This document shows positions 44,114-55,075 of a stretch of DNA of 64,000 bases, piece by piece. The position numbers and the translations under genes are program-made. Below the pieces are notes generated by a model. The model saw only the letters and a program-made list of their open reading frames with translations, was not told the DNA's origin and made no database searches. Source of the DNA: DASXMT01 sp963812965 (GTDB lineage: Bacteria; Actinomycetota; Acidimicrobiia; Acidimicrobiales; RAAP-2); assembly GCA_963812965.1 (NCBI GenBank), contig CAWEXG010000002.1, forward strand, positions 310,001 through 374,000. The letters are read 5' to 3'. Numbering within the stretch: the first letter of the stretch is position 1; every line of letters begins with the position of its first letter.

Positions 44114-46084
44114 GTGAGCCTCTTTCTGCAGTTCACTGTCATCGGGATCGCCGTAGGGGCGACGTACGCCATCTTGGCCACCGGGCTGGTGGTTACTTAC
44201 ACCACCTCGGGAGTCTTCAACTTCGCTCACGGCGCGGTGGGCATGATGGCTGCGTTCAGCTACTGGGAGCTGCAGCAGCACCACGTGAACGTGGTGCTCA
44301 GCCTGATCATCGTCCTGGTCGTGGGTGCGCCGCTCGCCGGCGCGGTGGTCGAACGGGTGTTCATGCGCCGAATGCACGGCGCGACGGCCGAACGTCCGAT
44401 CATGGTCACCCTGGGCCTGCTCCTGATCCTGTTGGGTATCGGCGAGCTGATCTGGAGCGAGGCGACACCCAGGGTTCTCAATCCGTTGATCGGTGGATCC
44501 TTCTCCATCTTCGGGGCGAGCATCCTGTGGCAGGACGTGCTCATCGCCGCCGTCGCCATCGTCGTGGTGGTGGGGCTCCGGTTCGTCTTCTACAACTCTC
44601 GGTTGGGCCTGGCCATGCGGGCGGTGGTCGACGACCCGGACTTGCTCACCATGTCCGGTGCGTCACCCAACGCAGTGAGCCGGACGGGGTGGATGCTCGG
44701 GTTCTTCCTGGCTGCTCTGGCAGGGATCTTGATCGCTCCCACCCTTGGGCCGGCCTTCATCGTTCCCACCATGACGCTCCTGGTTGTGAACGGCTACGCC
44801 GCTGCCGTGGTGGGCCGCCTGAAGAACATCCCGATGACGTTCGCCGGCGGCATCGTCCTGGGGATGTTGGTGATCTACTTCGAGAACTACGTTCCGCAGT
44901 ACCTGCCGCAAAACGTCGGTGTCGAGATCACCACCGCCCTTCCGATGATCTTCCTGTTCATCGCGCTGGTGGCTCTGCCCTCGGTCCGTCTCCGGGCGGT
45001 GGGACGGTTGAGCACCATCCGGATGCCGCGGGTGGCGGGGGGTAAGGAGTCACTGGCAACTGGGGCTGCCTTCATCGTCGCTGCTGTCATCTTCTCGATG
45101 TTCTTCGGCCCCACGTTCCTATCGGCCGGCCTGAGCACGATCGGCCCGGTCGCTGGTCAGACCATGGTGTACGGCGTCGTCGCCCTGTCCCTGGTACTGC
45201 TGGTCGGCTACGCCGGGCAGGTTTCGCTGTGCCAGTTCGCCTTCATGGGCATCGGGGCCTTCTGCATGGGGAAGGTGGCCGGTGGCGGATCGCTGCTCGG
45301 CGTGGTGGTGGCAGTGGTGGTGTGTGCTGCCGTGGGCGCGTTGGTAGCACTACCGGTGATCCGGCTCCGGGGGCTGTACCTGGCCCTGGCCACCTTCGCT
45401 TTCGCCGAGGCCGTCGAAGAAGGCCTGTTCCCCGACAGTCATTTCTTCGGCCCTCAGGGTGGGGGTCTCACCATCGGGAGAATCGTGCTGCCCGGTCTGT
45501 CGTTCGAAGGGGACCACGCCGAGTTCATGTTGCTCACGGTCGTGTTCGTGTTGGTCGCGCTTCTGGTCCTGGCCATTCGTCGCAGCCTGTTCGGGCGGCG
45601 ACTGGTGGCCCTGAACGATTCGCCGGCGGCATGTGCCACCGTCGGGCTCAACGTCATGTTCACGAAGGTGGCGGTGTTCGCCATCGCCGCTGGCCTGGCT
45701 GGCCTCGGCGGCGCCTTGTGGGGCACGCTCGAGGGGATCGCAGGAACCCAGGACTTCGACATCTTCTCCTTCGTGATGTTCCTGCTGTTCCTGGTCATCT
45801 GGGGTGTACGGACCATCAGCGGTGCCTTCCTGGCCTCGTTGACCTACGCCATCTTCACCAACATCCAGGGTCTGACCAAGGTCCAAGGTCTGTTCGCCGG
45901 CGCCGGCGTCATCCTCATCGGTCGTGCCGCCAATGGCCTCCTGGGCCTGAAGTGGTTCACCGATCGGGTCCATCTACCCTGGGCTAAGCGAAGCGAGACC
46001 TCGATCGGTGTCGGTGATGCGTCGAGTGGGTCTGCTCCGGGTGGCTATGGCGCACTCGAAGGAGGTGCCCGTGCCGCCAGTTGA
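44114..46084 (+). CDS. Fused LivH-LivM branched-chain amino acid ABC permease
   Basis: A 656-aa protein carrying both permease domains that are separate in E. coli. Residues 1-290 are LivH-like (GLVVTYTTSGVFNFAHGAVG, LGLAMRAVVDDPDLLTMSGA). Residues about 330-640 are LivM-like (YGVVALSLVLLVGYAGQVSL, VALNDSPAACATVGLNVMFT, AGLAGLGGALWGTLEG). About 15 hydrophobic helices occur. It forms the whole membrane channel with the two ATPases after it. The 14-bp overlap with the next gene shows coupling. The C-terminal tail is Ser/Gly-rich. Confidence 0.92.
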   Translation: MSLFLQFTVIGIAVGATYAILATGLVVTYTTSGVFNFAHGAVGMMAAFSYWELQQHHVNVVLSLIIVLVVGAPLAGAVVERVFMRRMHGATAERPIMVTLGLLLILLGIGELIWSEATPRVLNPLIGGSFSIFGASILWQDVLIAAVAIVVVVGLRFVFYNSRLGLAMRAVVDDPDLLTMSGASPNAVSRTGWMLGFFLAALAGILIAPTLGPAFIVPTMTLLVVNGYAAAVVGRLKNIPMTFAGGIVLGMLVIYFENYVPQYLPQNVGVEITTALPMIFLFIALVALPSVRLRAVGRLSTIRMPRVAGGKESLATGAAFIVAAVIFSMFFGPTFLSAGLSTIGPVAGQTMVYGVVALSLVLLVGYAGQVSLCQFAFMGIGAFCMGKVAGGGSLLGVVVAVVVCAAVGALVALPVIRLRGLYLALATFAFAEAVEEGLFPDSHFFGPQGGGLTIGRIVLPGLSFEGDHAEFMLLTVVFVLVALLVLAIRRSLFGRRLVALNDSPAACATVGLNVMFTKVAVFAIAAGLAGLGGALWGTLEGIAGTQDFDIFSFVMFLLFLVIWGVRTISGAFLASLTYAIFTNIQGLTKVQGLFAGAGVILIGRAANGLLGLKWFTDRVHLPWAKRSETSIGVGDASSGSAPGGYGALEGGARAAS

Positions 46085-47096
46085 CAACGACCTCGTTGAC
46101 AGTGGTCCAGCCACCGCTGTTGAACCGTCGAACGGTGAGGCACCGGTGCTCGTCGTCTCGGAGGTTGCAGTCCGGTTCGGCGGGGTCGCTGCGCTCGCTG
46201 ATGTGAATTTCACGGTGATGCCGGGAACGGTGACCGGGCTCATCGGTCCGAACGGCGCCGGTAAGACGACGTTGTTCAACGTCATCAACGGCATCCAGCC
46301 GGCGGACCGGGGCAAGGTCCTCTTTCAGGGAAGAGACATGGCCGGCATCCCGCCGCACAAGCGGGCACGACTCGGCATTGCACGCACCTTTCAACGACTC
46401 GAGCTGTTCGGAAGCCTGACGGCAGGGGAGAACGTACAGGTCGGTCTGGAGTCGGCAATCAAGTGGTGGCAGTGGCGTCACTTGCGCGAGGCATTCCCGT
46501 GGCGGCGCGGTCCCTTGTCCGCCGGCGGCGAGTCCCCCGATGTGGAGGATGCCACCGGTCCTGGCTCGCTGGCCACTACGACCGCCGAGCGGTTGCTCGC
46601 CGGCGTCGGGCTGGCGGGAAAGGCAGGTAATCAGGCGAGCGCTATGCCGACCGGATCGGCCAGGATGGTGGAGCTGGCCCGGGCCGTGTCCATCGGCCCC
46701 AAGCTGTTGTTGCTGGACGAGCCGGGCTCCGGCCTGGATGACTCGGAGTCCGAATCCCTGGGCGATCTCCTCTCCCGGCTGGCGGCGAGCGGGATGGCCG
46801 TGCTGCTGGTGGAGCACGATATGGAGCTGGTCATGCGGGTGTGCAGCCAGATCCACGTTCTCGACTTCGGCGAGGTGATTGCGTCGGGAACGCCTGACGA
46901 GGTCCGGAGCAACCCCGCCGTACAGGCGGCCTACCTGGGAGCGAGTGCTACCGCGGACCAGGCTGGCGCCCCACTCGAAGAAGAGGCAACACGACGGGTG
47001 GCCGAAGTCCGTGCCCAGCTCGAGCACCTCCATCACCACGAAGGACAAGAGTCGGCTCCGGCGGCGCCGACGTCACCAGCGGACACGAGCTCATGA
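46071..47096 (+). CDS. LivG-like ABC ATP-binding protein with degenerate signature motif
   Basis: About 341 aa from the GTG at 46071, 5 nt after AAGGAGG; this start overlaps the permease stop by 14 bp. Walker A is GPNGAGKTTLFNVINGIQPA and Walker B is LLLLDEPGSGLDDSES. The usual LSGGQ signature is replaced by MPTGSARMVELARA (about residues 195-210). An unusually long insertion (about 125-190) precedes it. The His-switch region VEHDMELVMRVCSQIHVLDF is intact. It pairs with LivF in the importer. The altered signature suggests that ATP hydrolysis relies on LivF's site, which is an inference. Confidence 0.88.
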   Translation: MPPVDNDLVDSGPATAVEPSNGEAPVLVVSEVAVRFGGVAALADVNFTVMPGTVTGLIGPNGAGKTTLFNVINGIQPADRGKVLFQGRDMAGIPPHKRARLGIARTFQRLELFGSLTAGENVQVGLESAIKWWQWRHLREAFPWRRGPLSAGGESPDVEDATGPGSLATTTAERLLAGVGLAGKAGNQASAMPTGSARMVELARAVSIGPKLLLLDEPGSGLDDSESESLGDLLSRLAASGMAVLLVEHDMELVMRVCSQIHVLDFGEVIASGTPDEVRSNPAVQAAYLGASATADQAGAPLEEEATRRVAEVRAQLEHLHHHEGQESAPAAPTSPADTSS

Positions 47097-47840
47097 CCGT
47101 CGAATCTCCGACTCGCCACCTCCCCGACGACGTTGCCGCCGGTAGTTTCCATCGAAGGGATCCGTGCCAGCTACGGACGTATCGAGGTGCTCCACGGTGT
47201 CGATCTCACCGTGCCCGCTGGCAGCATCTTCGCACTGCTCGGTCCCAACGGAGCTGGGAAGTCCACCCTCCTGAAGGTGATCTGTGGCCGGCTGCGGCCG
47301 TCGGCCGGCCAGATCATGATCGGGGACAAGCCGATCGGGAAGACCTCGACCGAGTCACTGGCCCGCAACGGGGTGTGCTCCATCCCCGAAGGGCGTGGGA
47401 TCTTCCCGAATCTCACCGTCAGGGAGAACCTCCGGATCTGGACGTACCGGGGCGGGATCTCGTTCGCCGATGTCGAGGAGAAGACGTACGATACCTTCCC
47501 TCGTCTCCAGGAGCGCCGGAAGCAGTTCGCCGGCACTCTGTCAGGTGGCGAGCAGCAGATGCTCGCCATCTCTCGAGCGTTGGTCACCGACCCGAAGGTG
47601 CTCCTCCTCGACGAGCTGTCGATGGGCCTCGCACCGCTGATTGTCTCTGAGCTCTACGAGCTGGTGGGGCGGTTGGCGAGCACGGGTATCACCGTGCTCT
47701 TGGTGGAACAGTTCGTTACCACCGCGCTTGTTGTGGCTACCCGGGCCGCCATCATGGTTCACGGCCAGATCCAACAAGAAGGCACGCCCGAGGAGATGGC
47801 CGACGCCGCCCTCAGCGTCTACCTCTCCTCCGATTCCTGA
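47093..47840 (+). CDS. LivF-like ABC ATP-binding protein, probable frameshift near its start
   Basis: The ABC core from 47133 has Walker A GPNGAGKSTLLKVICG, signature LSGGEQQMLAISRAL and Walker B VLLLDELSMGLAP, typical of LivF. The ATG at 47093 overlaps the LivG stop (ATGA), the normal coupling in this operon, but reads MTVESPTRHLPDDVAAG in another frame. One extra base between 47126 and 47145 would join them. Otherwise a TTG at 47133 would be the start. The protein is the second ATPase of the importer. Confidence 0.88.
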
Positions 47841-47878
47841 CCTGCTCTCTCGAGCTAATTTCGTAGGTTGCTGGAATC

Positions 47879-47909
47879 GGTCCCGGTCTTCTTCGGTTCC
47901 TCCGGGACC
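47879..47909 (+). terminator. Hairpin after the liv operon
   Basis: GGTCCCGG (47879-47886) and CCGGGACC (47902-47909) form an 8-bp stem, 38 bp after the LivF stop. The loop is 15 nt and there is no U-tract, so confidence is modest. Confidence 0.45.
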
Positions 47910-48131
47910 CCAACTTCCCCAAAAAAGTTCGCTCCGCGCTCATTGACAAGATAAAGAACCTGGAGTTAGATGCGACCACGACCAGTTTGGGAAACGCGAA
48001 GCGCGTACCATTCGGTCGAGAAGTACGAAATACCAGATTCACTCACACTGATTTGACTAACAACAGCGAAAGCAGGGGGATGTACATGTTCCGGGGACGC
48101 CGCAGCGCAGAACCCACCCGCGATTCTCAAA

Positions 48132-51100
48132 ATGAGAAAACTGTCGCGGGGGGGGTGGGGGAGTAACTCCCTAAGTTTTTCCCACGCAGAGTCACATAAT
48201 TCTCACTTCACCGGCGGCTATGCCCGCCGGTTTTTCGCGGCCATAGCAGCAACGCTCCTGGTCATAGGTGTCGTAGCCGGCACGGTGGCTGGAATTGGCG
48301 TGACCACAGCCAGTGCAGCCACCCCGTTGTCGGTGACCACGACCTCACCACTGCCATTGGCACCGCTGAATACCCCGTACTCGGTCACTTTGACAGCCAC
48401 TGGTGGTACTGGTTCTGACACCTGGAGCGTAGCTACTGGGTCCACACTGCCCAGCTGGTTGAGCCTGGATTCAACGACTGGTGTGCTGTCTGGAACTCCA
48501 ACGACAGATGCCACTGCCACCTTTGCAGTGACCGTCACCGACTCGGCCAGCCCTGCTGACACCGCTACCTCGGGTCAGCTCACGGTCTATGCCGGGAACG
48601 GCGGCACGGAGCCCTTTGCGCTCAACATGACGTCTGGTTCCTGGACGGTGCTGTCGACACCGCCCGGGACCTCGCAGCCCTTCCCGCCCCAGACCACCAC
48701 CACGCTCACCGGCACTGTGGCTCCGCTGACCGGCGTCATCACCGATGCAACGCTGAGCCTGCCGGTTCAGAACGGTGTGTGCAGCAAGGCAGCAGGGGGA
48801 TGTACCAACTACATCATGACTGAGGCCGACCCGGGCACTGCCACCGGTTCGATCAACTCGAACGGTGACATCACTCTGAACGACAGCCTGTCCTACACCC
48901 TCGATGTCACCCAGCCGCTCACCGCCCAGTGCCTGTCGACCCCGATCAACATGGTCTTCCAGTCCACGGCGCCCTACAACACCAGCACCGGCGACGTGAC
49001 CCTGGTGGCGGCCAACTACACCATCCCCGACTTCACGGGCACGGACGGAAACCCTGATTCCGGTACCAACTCCTGTGGCTTGGCACAGGGTGGCTCAAAC
49101 ATAGGGCTTAACTATCCTCAACCTCCCTACGGGGTGGCAGGCAGCACCAACAACAATACAACGCTCAACCTCCAGGGCACTGGTCTTCCTATCCCACCAC
49201 CACCAGGGAAGGCCACCACGAGCGTGCTCACGGCCAGTCCTGCCAGCCCGCAGCTGACAACGACCTCGGTAACGCTGACCGACACGATCAGCTCGGGTGG
49301 GAGCACAGCCACCGCTGCTACGGGCAACGTCAACTTCATGGCCAACGGCAACGTGATTGGCACTGTACCGGTTAGCAACGGGGGTGCCACCTTCACGACA
49401 ACGAAATTGCCGAGCCAGACGAACCAACTGGCGGCGGTCTACTCCGGTGACTTCAACTATGACGCCAGCACCTCGCCAGCGGTGCCGTACACGATGCAGT
49501 CGCTGCCGTCGGTCACGCTCAACCTGCCCACCACAGTTGAGCTGTCGTCACCCACCCCCACCCCGATGTCGGTCACTGTCACCAACCCCTCGACGAGCCA
49601 GACGTGGAGTGATCTCTACCTGGACCTGCCGTTCCAATTTCACCGGCACTGGGGCACGCACTCCCGACGGCACCCTCGACTACCAGGACAGTGCCGGGAA
49701 CTGGTGCCCGTTGGCGAGCGGCGGCAACGGCTTAGGTCCTGAATTTTGGTTCAGCGGCTTAGGCACTTCGCCGTGTGGCACGCAGGCGACCTCGTTCTCG
49801 CTGGCCCCAGGACAGTCGCTCACCCTCAACCTGCAGGTCTCCATCGCCTACGACCCGAATAACGGAACCGGCCCAGGACTGCAAGTGGTCAAGGCGATCC
49901 TCTACAACGGGAGCTGTACTGACCCAACGGACCCAGGCGACACGTGTAGCCCGTCCAACAGCCCGTTCAACTCCATCGCACCGACGCAGAGTGGTGCCCC
50001 TGAGGCCATTGGCACGTTTACGATGACCTATGGGGCGCGGTCGCCGGTGAGCTTTAACCAGAGCATCCCAACGACGCCGGTGCCCGAGGGTTACACGATC
50101 GCTCCGAATGCCTATCCGACGGCTGCGTCAGACCCCTACGGCATCATGCCCCCGGCGACAGGATCGATCACGTATCTCGTTGACGGTGTGCAGGTCGCTA
50201 CGAGCGACGCGGGTGCTGGCACAACCGACCTTCAGCCGGACTACTTGGTCGTTCTCTCTACTGCCGGTCTGACTCCAGGGACCCATACACTCACCATGGA
50301 GTACTCCGGTGACCCGGTCTACTCCCCGAGTTCGTACTCCCAGACGTTCACCGTGGCGCCACCAGCTCCTGGCACGTCGTTCGTCTGCCAGACCACTAGT
50401 TCGGCCGATCCAACGCTCAATGCGTCGGTGGTGGCCGTAGCCACGGTCCCCAACCCCGTACCCAGCGGTTCGACCGTGTCGGTCAGCGCTCTCGATCTGA
50501 CGCTGAACATCGACCCGAATGGTGGACCTGGCACCTATGCACCTGTGAACAACATCACCATCGGGCTCTCTCCCGGTGGTGGCACGATCACGGCTCCGTC
50601 AGTGACCCCGACGAACGCCAACGGCATCGACTCGGTGAGCTGGACCGGGCTTTCTTCAACGGTGCCCATCTCCGGCACGCCAGGCTCGGTCGTTCCTGTG
50701 GGGGTCTCATCCCTGAGCTTCAAGGAAGGAAACAATGGCACCTCCTACGCCTGCAATCCGGCCGATCCGACGGCACCAGCCGTCGTCCAACAGGTCACCG
50801 TGTCGGGCACCGCACTCACGGCGAGCCCAAGTGGTTCAGCCGCTGTCGGTGCACCGGTGACCCTGACCGCCACGGTGAACCCCGCCCCTTCGGACTGGAA
50901 CGATGATCCCACCGTCGGCCAGGTGGACTTCTTCGACGGCACCACCGATCTCGGGACGGTCCCTGTCCCGAGTGCCGGGCTTTCTGGTGCCGGCATCGCC
51001 ACCCTCACCACAACCTCCCTCACCCCCGGTCAACACACCTTGACCGCAGTGTGGAGCGGCGGCCCGACAGCAATCCAAACCTCTGCTCCGGTCAACTTCC

Positions 51101-52138
51101 AGGTAGGCACCGCCCCTGTGATTGTCACCCAACCCACCAACCAGACGACCAGTGCCGGTACAACCACAACATTCACAGCAGCCGCCAGTGGGAGCCCGAC
51201 CCCAACGGTCCAGTGGCAGGTGTCCACGAACGGAGGCTCGACATGGTCCAACATCAGTGGTGCCACCTCTGACTCCTACACCACGCCAGCCACAACAGCG
51301 TCCGACAACGGCAACCAGTATCAGGCCGTGTTCAGTAACGCTGCAGGACCAGTTGCCACCACCAACCCAGCCACCCTCACGGTGCTGGCTCCGTCGACCA
51401 CCGGTTACCGCCTGGTGGCCTCCAACGGTGCCGTCTCTACCTTCGGGAATGCCGGTAACTACGGCTCTGAGGCCGGACAACCGTTGAACGCCCCCATCGT
51501 CGGCATAGCAGCAACGCCTGATAACAAGGGATACTGGCTGGTCGGCGCTGACGGCGGGATCTTCACTTTCGGTGACGCTGGCTACTTTGGATCAGAAGGT
51601 GGCCAACACCTGAACCAGTCCATCGTCGGCATAGCAGCAACGCCTGATGGCAAGGGCTACTGGCTCGTAGCAGCTGACGGAGGCATCTTCACCTTCGGCG
51701 ACGCCGCCTTCTACGGTTCAGAAGGTGGACAACACTTAAACCAGCCCATCGTGGGCATGGCAGCAACCCCAGATGGCAAGGGCTACTGGCTGGTCGCTGC
51801 GACGGTGGCATCTTCACCTTTGGCGACGCTTCCTTCTATGGATCGGAAGGTGGCCAGTCACTGAACGCCCCAGTGGTCGGTATGGCAGCAACGTCTTCTG
51901 GCAACGGCTACTGGCTGGTTGCCAAGGACGGAGGTGTCTTTACCTTCGGCGACGCCACCTTCAACGGCTCGGCATCTGGTCAGTCGAATGCTCCGGTGGT
52001 CGGCATCGCGCCAACCTCCAACGGTGGTGGCTACTGGCTCGGAGCACGGACGGCGGCATTTTCACCTTCGGCAATGCTCCGTTCAACGGCTCGGGGGTGG
52101 GTAACTTCACCGCCCCGGTGGTTGCGATTGCACCGTAA
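48132..52138 (+). CDS. Large secreted Ig-like protein with C-terminal GYWLVA-x-DGG-repeat domain; three frameshifts
   Basis: About 1,335 aa across several frames. An N-terminal signal (ARRFFAAIAATLLVIGVVAG) precedes a putative-Ig repeat (ATPLSVTTTSPLPLAP, LSGTPTTDATATFAV). Further Ig-like/Big_3-type domains follow (TSVTLTDTISSGG, LAAVYSGDFNYDAS, HTLTMEYSGDPVYSPSSYSQ, TFTAAASGSPTPTVQWQVST). From about 51400 seven repeats of roughly 42 aa follow, of the form GYWLVAADGGIFTFGDAAFY, probably a beta-propeller. Indels: one extra C near 49637, one missing base near 51800 and one near 52045. Start uncertain: an ATG at 48081 with AGGGGG is in another frame before a G run. Such repeats are frequent in Acidimicrobiia secreted proteins. 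A surface adhesion or wall-associated role is likely. Confidence 0.75.
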
Positions 52139-52147
52139 AGAGCGTCA

Positions 52148-52170
52148 GAACCACGAAGGACGTGTGGTTC
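52148..52170 (+). terminator. Hairpin after the secreted protein gene
   Basis: GAACCAC (52148-52154) and GTGGTTC (52164-52170) lie 10 bp after the stop and are followed by GTTGTTCCT. Confidence 0.5.
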
Positions 52171-52298
52171 GTTGTTCCTGGAGGTGCTTGTTTCGGCCCC
52201 CAGGGACAACGGGCCGGATGGCCAGCAACGCCAAAGAACACCGATAGATCGCCACAGGAACCCAGCACCTGGCTTAGCTGGGTACCGGCCAACAGTGT

Positions 52299-52335
52299 GT
52301 GGTCCCCCGCCCCCTAACCCCGGACGGGGGACCAC
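52299..52335. terminator. Bidirectional hairpin between convergent genes
   Basis: GTGGTCCCCCG (52299-52309) and CGGGGGACCAC (52325-52335) form a perfect 11-bp stem with a 15-nt loop. It sits between the plus-strand secreted protein gene and minus-strand valS. Confidence 0.6.
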
Positions 52336-52372
52336 GCAGTTTCTCTGGATGACAGCTGGCGTCGTGCTGTGC

Positions 52373-55054
52373 TCAGTCGTTGTCGGACAGGACTACGTCG
52401 ACGGACGGTTCGGGGCTCTCTCGGGTGATGAGCTCTTCGACGCCGCCGGCGTCGCGGAGGTCGTCTTCTGCCAGGCGCAATGCCGCCAGCCGCTCGGGCG
52501 TGTCAGTGATGGTGAGGATGGCGACCTTCGCTCGCATGGACCGCTTGGCCGAGGTCTTGGTCCGGCGGATCGTACCGAGCACCTCGGACATAACGGCGAG
52601 GACGGCAGGGTCGGCTCCGGTCACCGGACCGGCGAGCTCGTCGAGCTCAGGCCACGATGCCCGGTGGACGGAGCCGGGCTGCCACCACGACCAGACCTCT
52701 TCGGTCACGAACGGCAGAAAAGGAGCGAGGAGCCTGAGCTGGGTGGACAGTGCCAAGGCCAGGGCGGCGCGAGCCGATGCGGTTGCCGGTAACGCCGGGT
52801 CGCCGTAGGCGCGGGTCTTGACCAGCTCCACGTAGTCGTCGCAGAAGGACCAGAAGAATGCCTCGGTCCGCTCGAGCGCCCGGGCGTAGTCGAAGTTCTC
52901 GAAGGCCGTCGTGGCTTCGTCGACCACGGTGGCCAGGCGGGCCAGCATGGCTCGGTCGAGTGGGGCGGTCACCGAGTCGGGACCGGGAGCGACCACCGCA
53001 CTGCCTTCATGCACGGTGTCCCCACCCTCGTCGACCAGACGTCCCAGGGCGAACCGGGAGGCGTTCAGCACCTTGATGGCCAGCCTGCGTCCTACCTTCA
53101 TCTGGCCTTCGTCGACCGCAGTGTCGGTGCCGGGCCGACCACTCGCCGCCCAGTAGCGAACGGCATCGGCCCCGTGCTGTTCCAGCAGCGGCAGGGGCGT
53201 CACGACGTTGCCCTTGGACTTCGACATCTTCTTCCGGTCTGGGTCGAGGACCCATCCTGAGATGGCGGCGTCGGTCCAGGGGAGCGAGCCGTGCAGCAGC
53301 TCGGCCCGGACCACGGTGGAGAACAGCCAGGTCCTGATGATGTCGTGCGCTTGAGGACGGAGGTCCATGGGGAACACCCGAGCGAACAGGTCGGGGTCAG
53401 ACGCCCATCCTCCGGCGATCTGGGGCGTCAGCGACGAGGTCGCCCACGTGTCCATCACGTCGGGATCGCCGATGAACCCACCGGGCTTCCCTCGTTGGTC
53501 CTCCGTGTACCCATTCGGGACGTCGGTGGAAGGGTCGACTGGGAGCCGGTCCTCGTCGGGAAGCAGTGGCGCGTCGTACTCAATGGTTCCGTCATCGCTG
53601 ACCGGGTACCAAACTGGGAAGGGCACACCGAAGAATCGTTGCCGGGAGATGTTCCAGTCGGTGCTCAGCCCTTCGACCCAGGAGCGGAACCGGTGCGCCA
53701 TGTACGGAGGATGCCAACGCAGCTCCTCGCCCCGAGCCAGCAGCCGATCTCGCAGCGGCATGGTGCGCACGAACCACTGGCGAGATGAGACGATCTCCAG
53801 AGGTCGCTCACCTTTCTCGAAGAACTTGACCGGGTGGGTGATGGGCGTGGGTTCGCCAATGAGCGCTCCGGACTCGCCGAGCAGCTCCACGATCCGGTTC
53901 TGAGCCTGCTTCACCGTCCGTCCGACCAGCTCGTCGTAGTGGCGGGCTGCGGCCTTCGGGTCGTCGGACTCCCAGCCAGGCTCACCCCACGCCACCGGGC
54001 TCAGCCGACCATCTCGGCCGACGATGGTCCGGGTGGGAAGGTCCAGTTCCCGCCACCACACCACGTCGGTGGTATCGCCGAAGGTGCAGATCATGGCGAT
54101 GCCCGATCCCTTCTCGGGGTCGGCCAGCTCGTGGGCCAGCACCGGGACCCGGACCCCGAACAGGGGGGTGCGGACCTCTGACCCGAAGAACGGTTGGTAC
54201 CGGGCGTCATCCGGGTGTGCCACCAGGGCGACGCATGCCGGCAGGAGCTCGGGACGGGTGGTCTCGATGTCGATACCCGCTGCTCCGATGTCGGTGCCGG
54301 TGCCCACGGTACCGACCTCCGCCACACCGTCGCCGTCGACGTGAGGGAACCGGAGCCGGTGGTAGGCGCCGGGACGTTCCCGGTCCTCGAGCTCGGCTTG
54401 GGACACCGCGGTGCGGAAATCGACGTCCCACAGGGTGGGGGCGGTCTGCTGGTAGGCATGACCGCCGTCCAGCAACCGGAGGAACGCCTGCTGCGAGGTG
54501 CGTTGGGACTGCTCGGAGATGGTGGCGTAGGTATGTGACCAGTCGACCGACAGGCCCAGCGTGCGCCACAGGTGTTCGAAGGCCCGTTCGTCCTCCGCCG
54601 TCAGCTGGTGGCACAGCGCCACGAAGTTGGGCCGGGAGACGGGGACCGGCTCTTTCCCCGGGTTGGCCGGGGGTGTGAAGTCGGGGTCGAACGGAAGCCC
54701 GGGGTCGCACCGGACGCCGAAGTAGTTCTGCACCCGCCGCTCGGTGGGAAGGCCGTTGTCGTCCCAGCCCATGGGGTAGAAGACGGCTTTTCCCCGCATC
54801 CGGTGGAACCGAGCCACCGTATCGGTGTGGGTGTAGGAGAAGACGTGACCGACGTGGAGCGAGCCGGAGACGGTGGGAGGGGGAGTGTCGATGGAGAACA
54901 CCCGGTCCCGGGGAGCCGACCGGTCGAACGCATAGGTCGAGGCACTCTCCCACTGCTCTGACCAACGGCCTTCGAGACCTTCGAGACCGGGCTTCTCCGG
55001 GATGCCCTTCGGCGTGTGCCCTTCGAGGCCCGGATTGGTCGCGTCGGCACTCAT
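52373..55054 (-). CDS. valS: Valyl-tRNA synthetase
   Basis: A class Ia synthetase of about 893 aa from the ATG at 55054; an earlier ATG at 55090 is possible but overlaps the divergent cysS promoter. The HIGH-type motif is SGSLHVGHVFSYTHTDTVAR and the KMSKS loop is KKMSKSKGNVVTPLPLLEQH. The editing domain and the anticodon-binding region (FFWSFCDDYVELVKTRAYGD) are present. The enzyme charges tRNA-Val and edits Thr. The length fits the actinobacterial form. It is an essential housekeeping gene, divergent from cysS across only about 20 bp. Confidence 0.93.
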   Translation of the reverse strand: MSADATNPGLEGHTPKGIPEKPGLEGLEGRWSEQWESASTYAFDRSAPRDRVFSIDTPPPTVSGSLHVGHVFSYTHTDTVARFHRMRGKAVFYPMGWDDNGLPTERRVQNYFGVRCDPGLPFDPDFTPPANPGKEPVPVSRPNFVALCHQLTAEDERAFEHLWRTLGLSVDWSHTYATISEQSQRTSQQAFLRLLDGGHAYQQTAPTLWDVDFRTAVSQAELEDRERPGAYHRLRFPHVDGDGVAEVGTVGTGTDIGAAGIDIETTRPELLPACVALVAHPDDARYQPFFGSEVRTPLFGVRVPVLAHELADPEKGSGIAMICTFGDTTDVVWWRELDLPTRTIVGRDGRLSPVAWGEPGWESDDPKAAARHYDELVGRTVKQAQNRIVELLGESGALIGEPTPITHPVKFFEKGERPLEIVSSRQWFVRTMPLRDRLLARGEELRWHPPYMAHRFRSWVEGLSTDWNISRQRFFGVPFPVWYPVSDDGTIEYDAPLLPDEDRLPVDPSTDVPNGYTEDQRGKPGGFIGDPDVMDTWATSSLTPQIAGGWASDPDLFARVFPMDLRPQAHDIIRTWLFSTVVRAELLHGSLPWTDAAISGWVLDPDRKKMSKSKGNVVTPLPLLEQHGADAVRYWAASGRPGTDTAVDEGQMKVGRRLAIKVLNASRFALGRLVDEGGDTVHEGSAVVAPGPDSVTAPLDRAMLARLATVVDEATTAFENFDYARALERTEAFFWSFCDDYVELVKTRAYGDPALPATASARAALALALSTQLRLLAPFLPFVTEEVWSWWQPGSVHRASWPELDELAGPVTGADPAVLAVMSEVLGTIRRTKTSAKRSMRAKVAILTITDTPERLAALRLAEDDLRDAGGVEELITRESPEPSVDVVLSDND

Positions 55055-55075
55055 GATCGGGTTACCGTACCCTGC

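Noticed and set aside
51400..52100. Regular repeats that could suggest a CRISPR array or minisatellite
   Set aside because: The period is about 126 bp, repeats are imperfect and in frame, and they encode the GYWLVA/DGG protein repeats; there are no spacers of CRISPR type.
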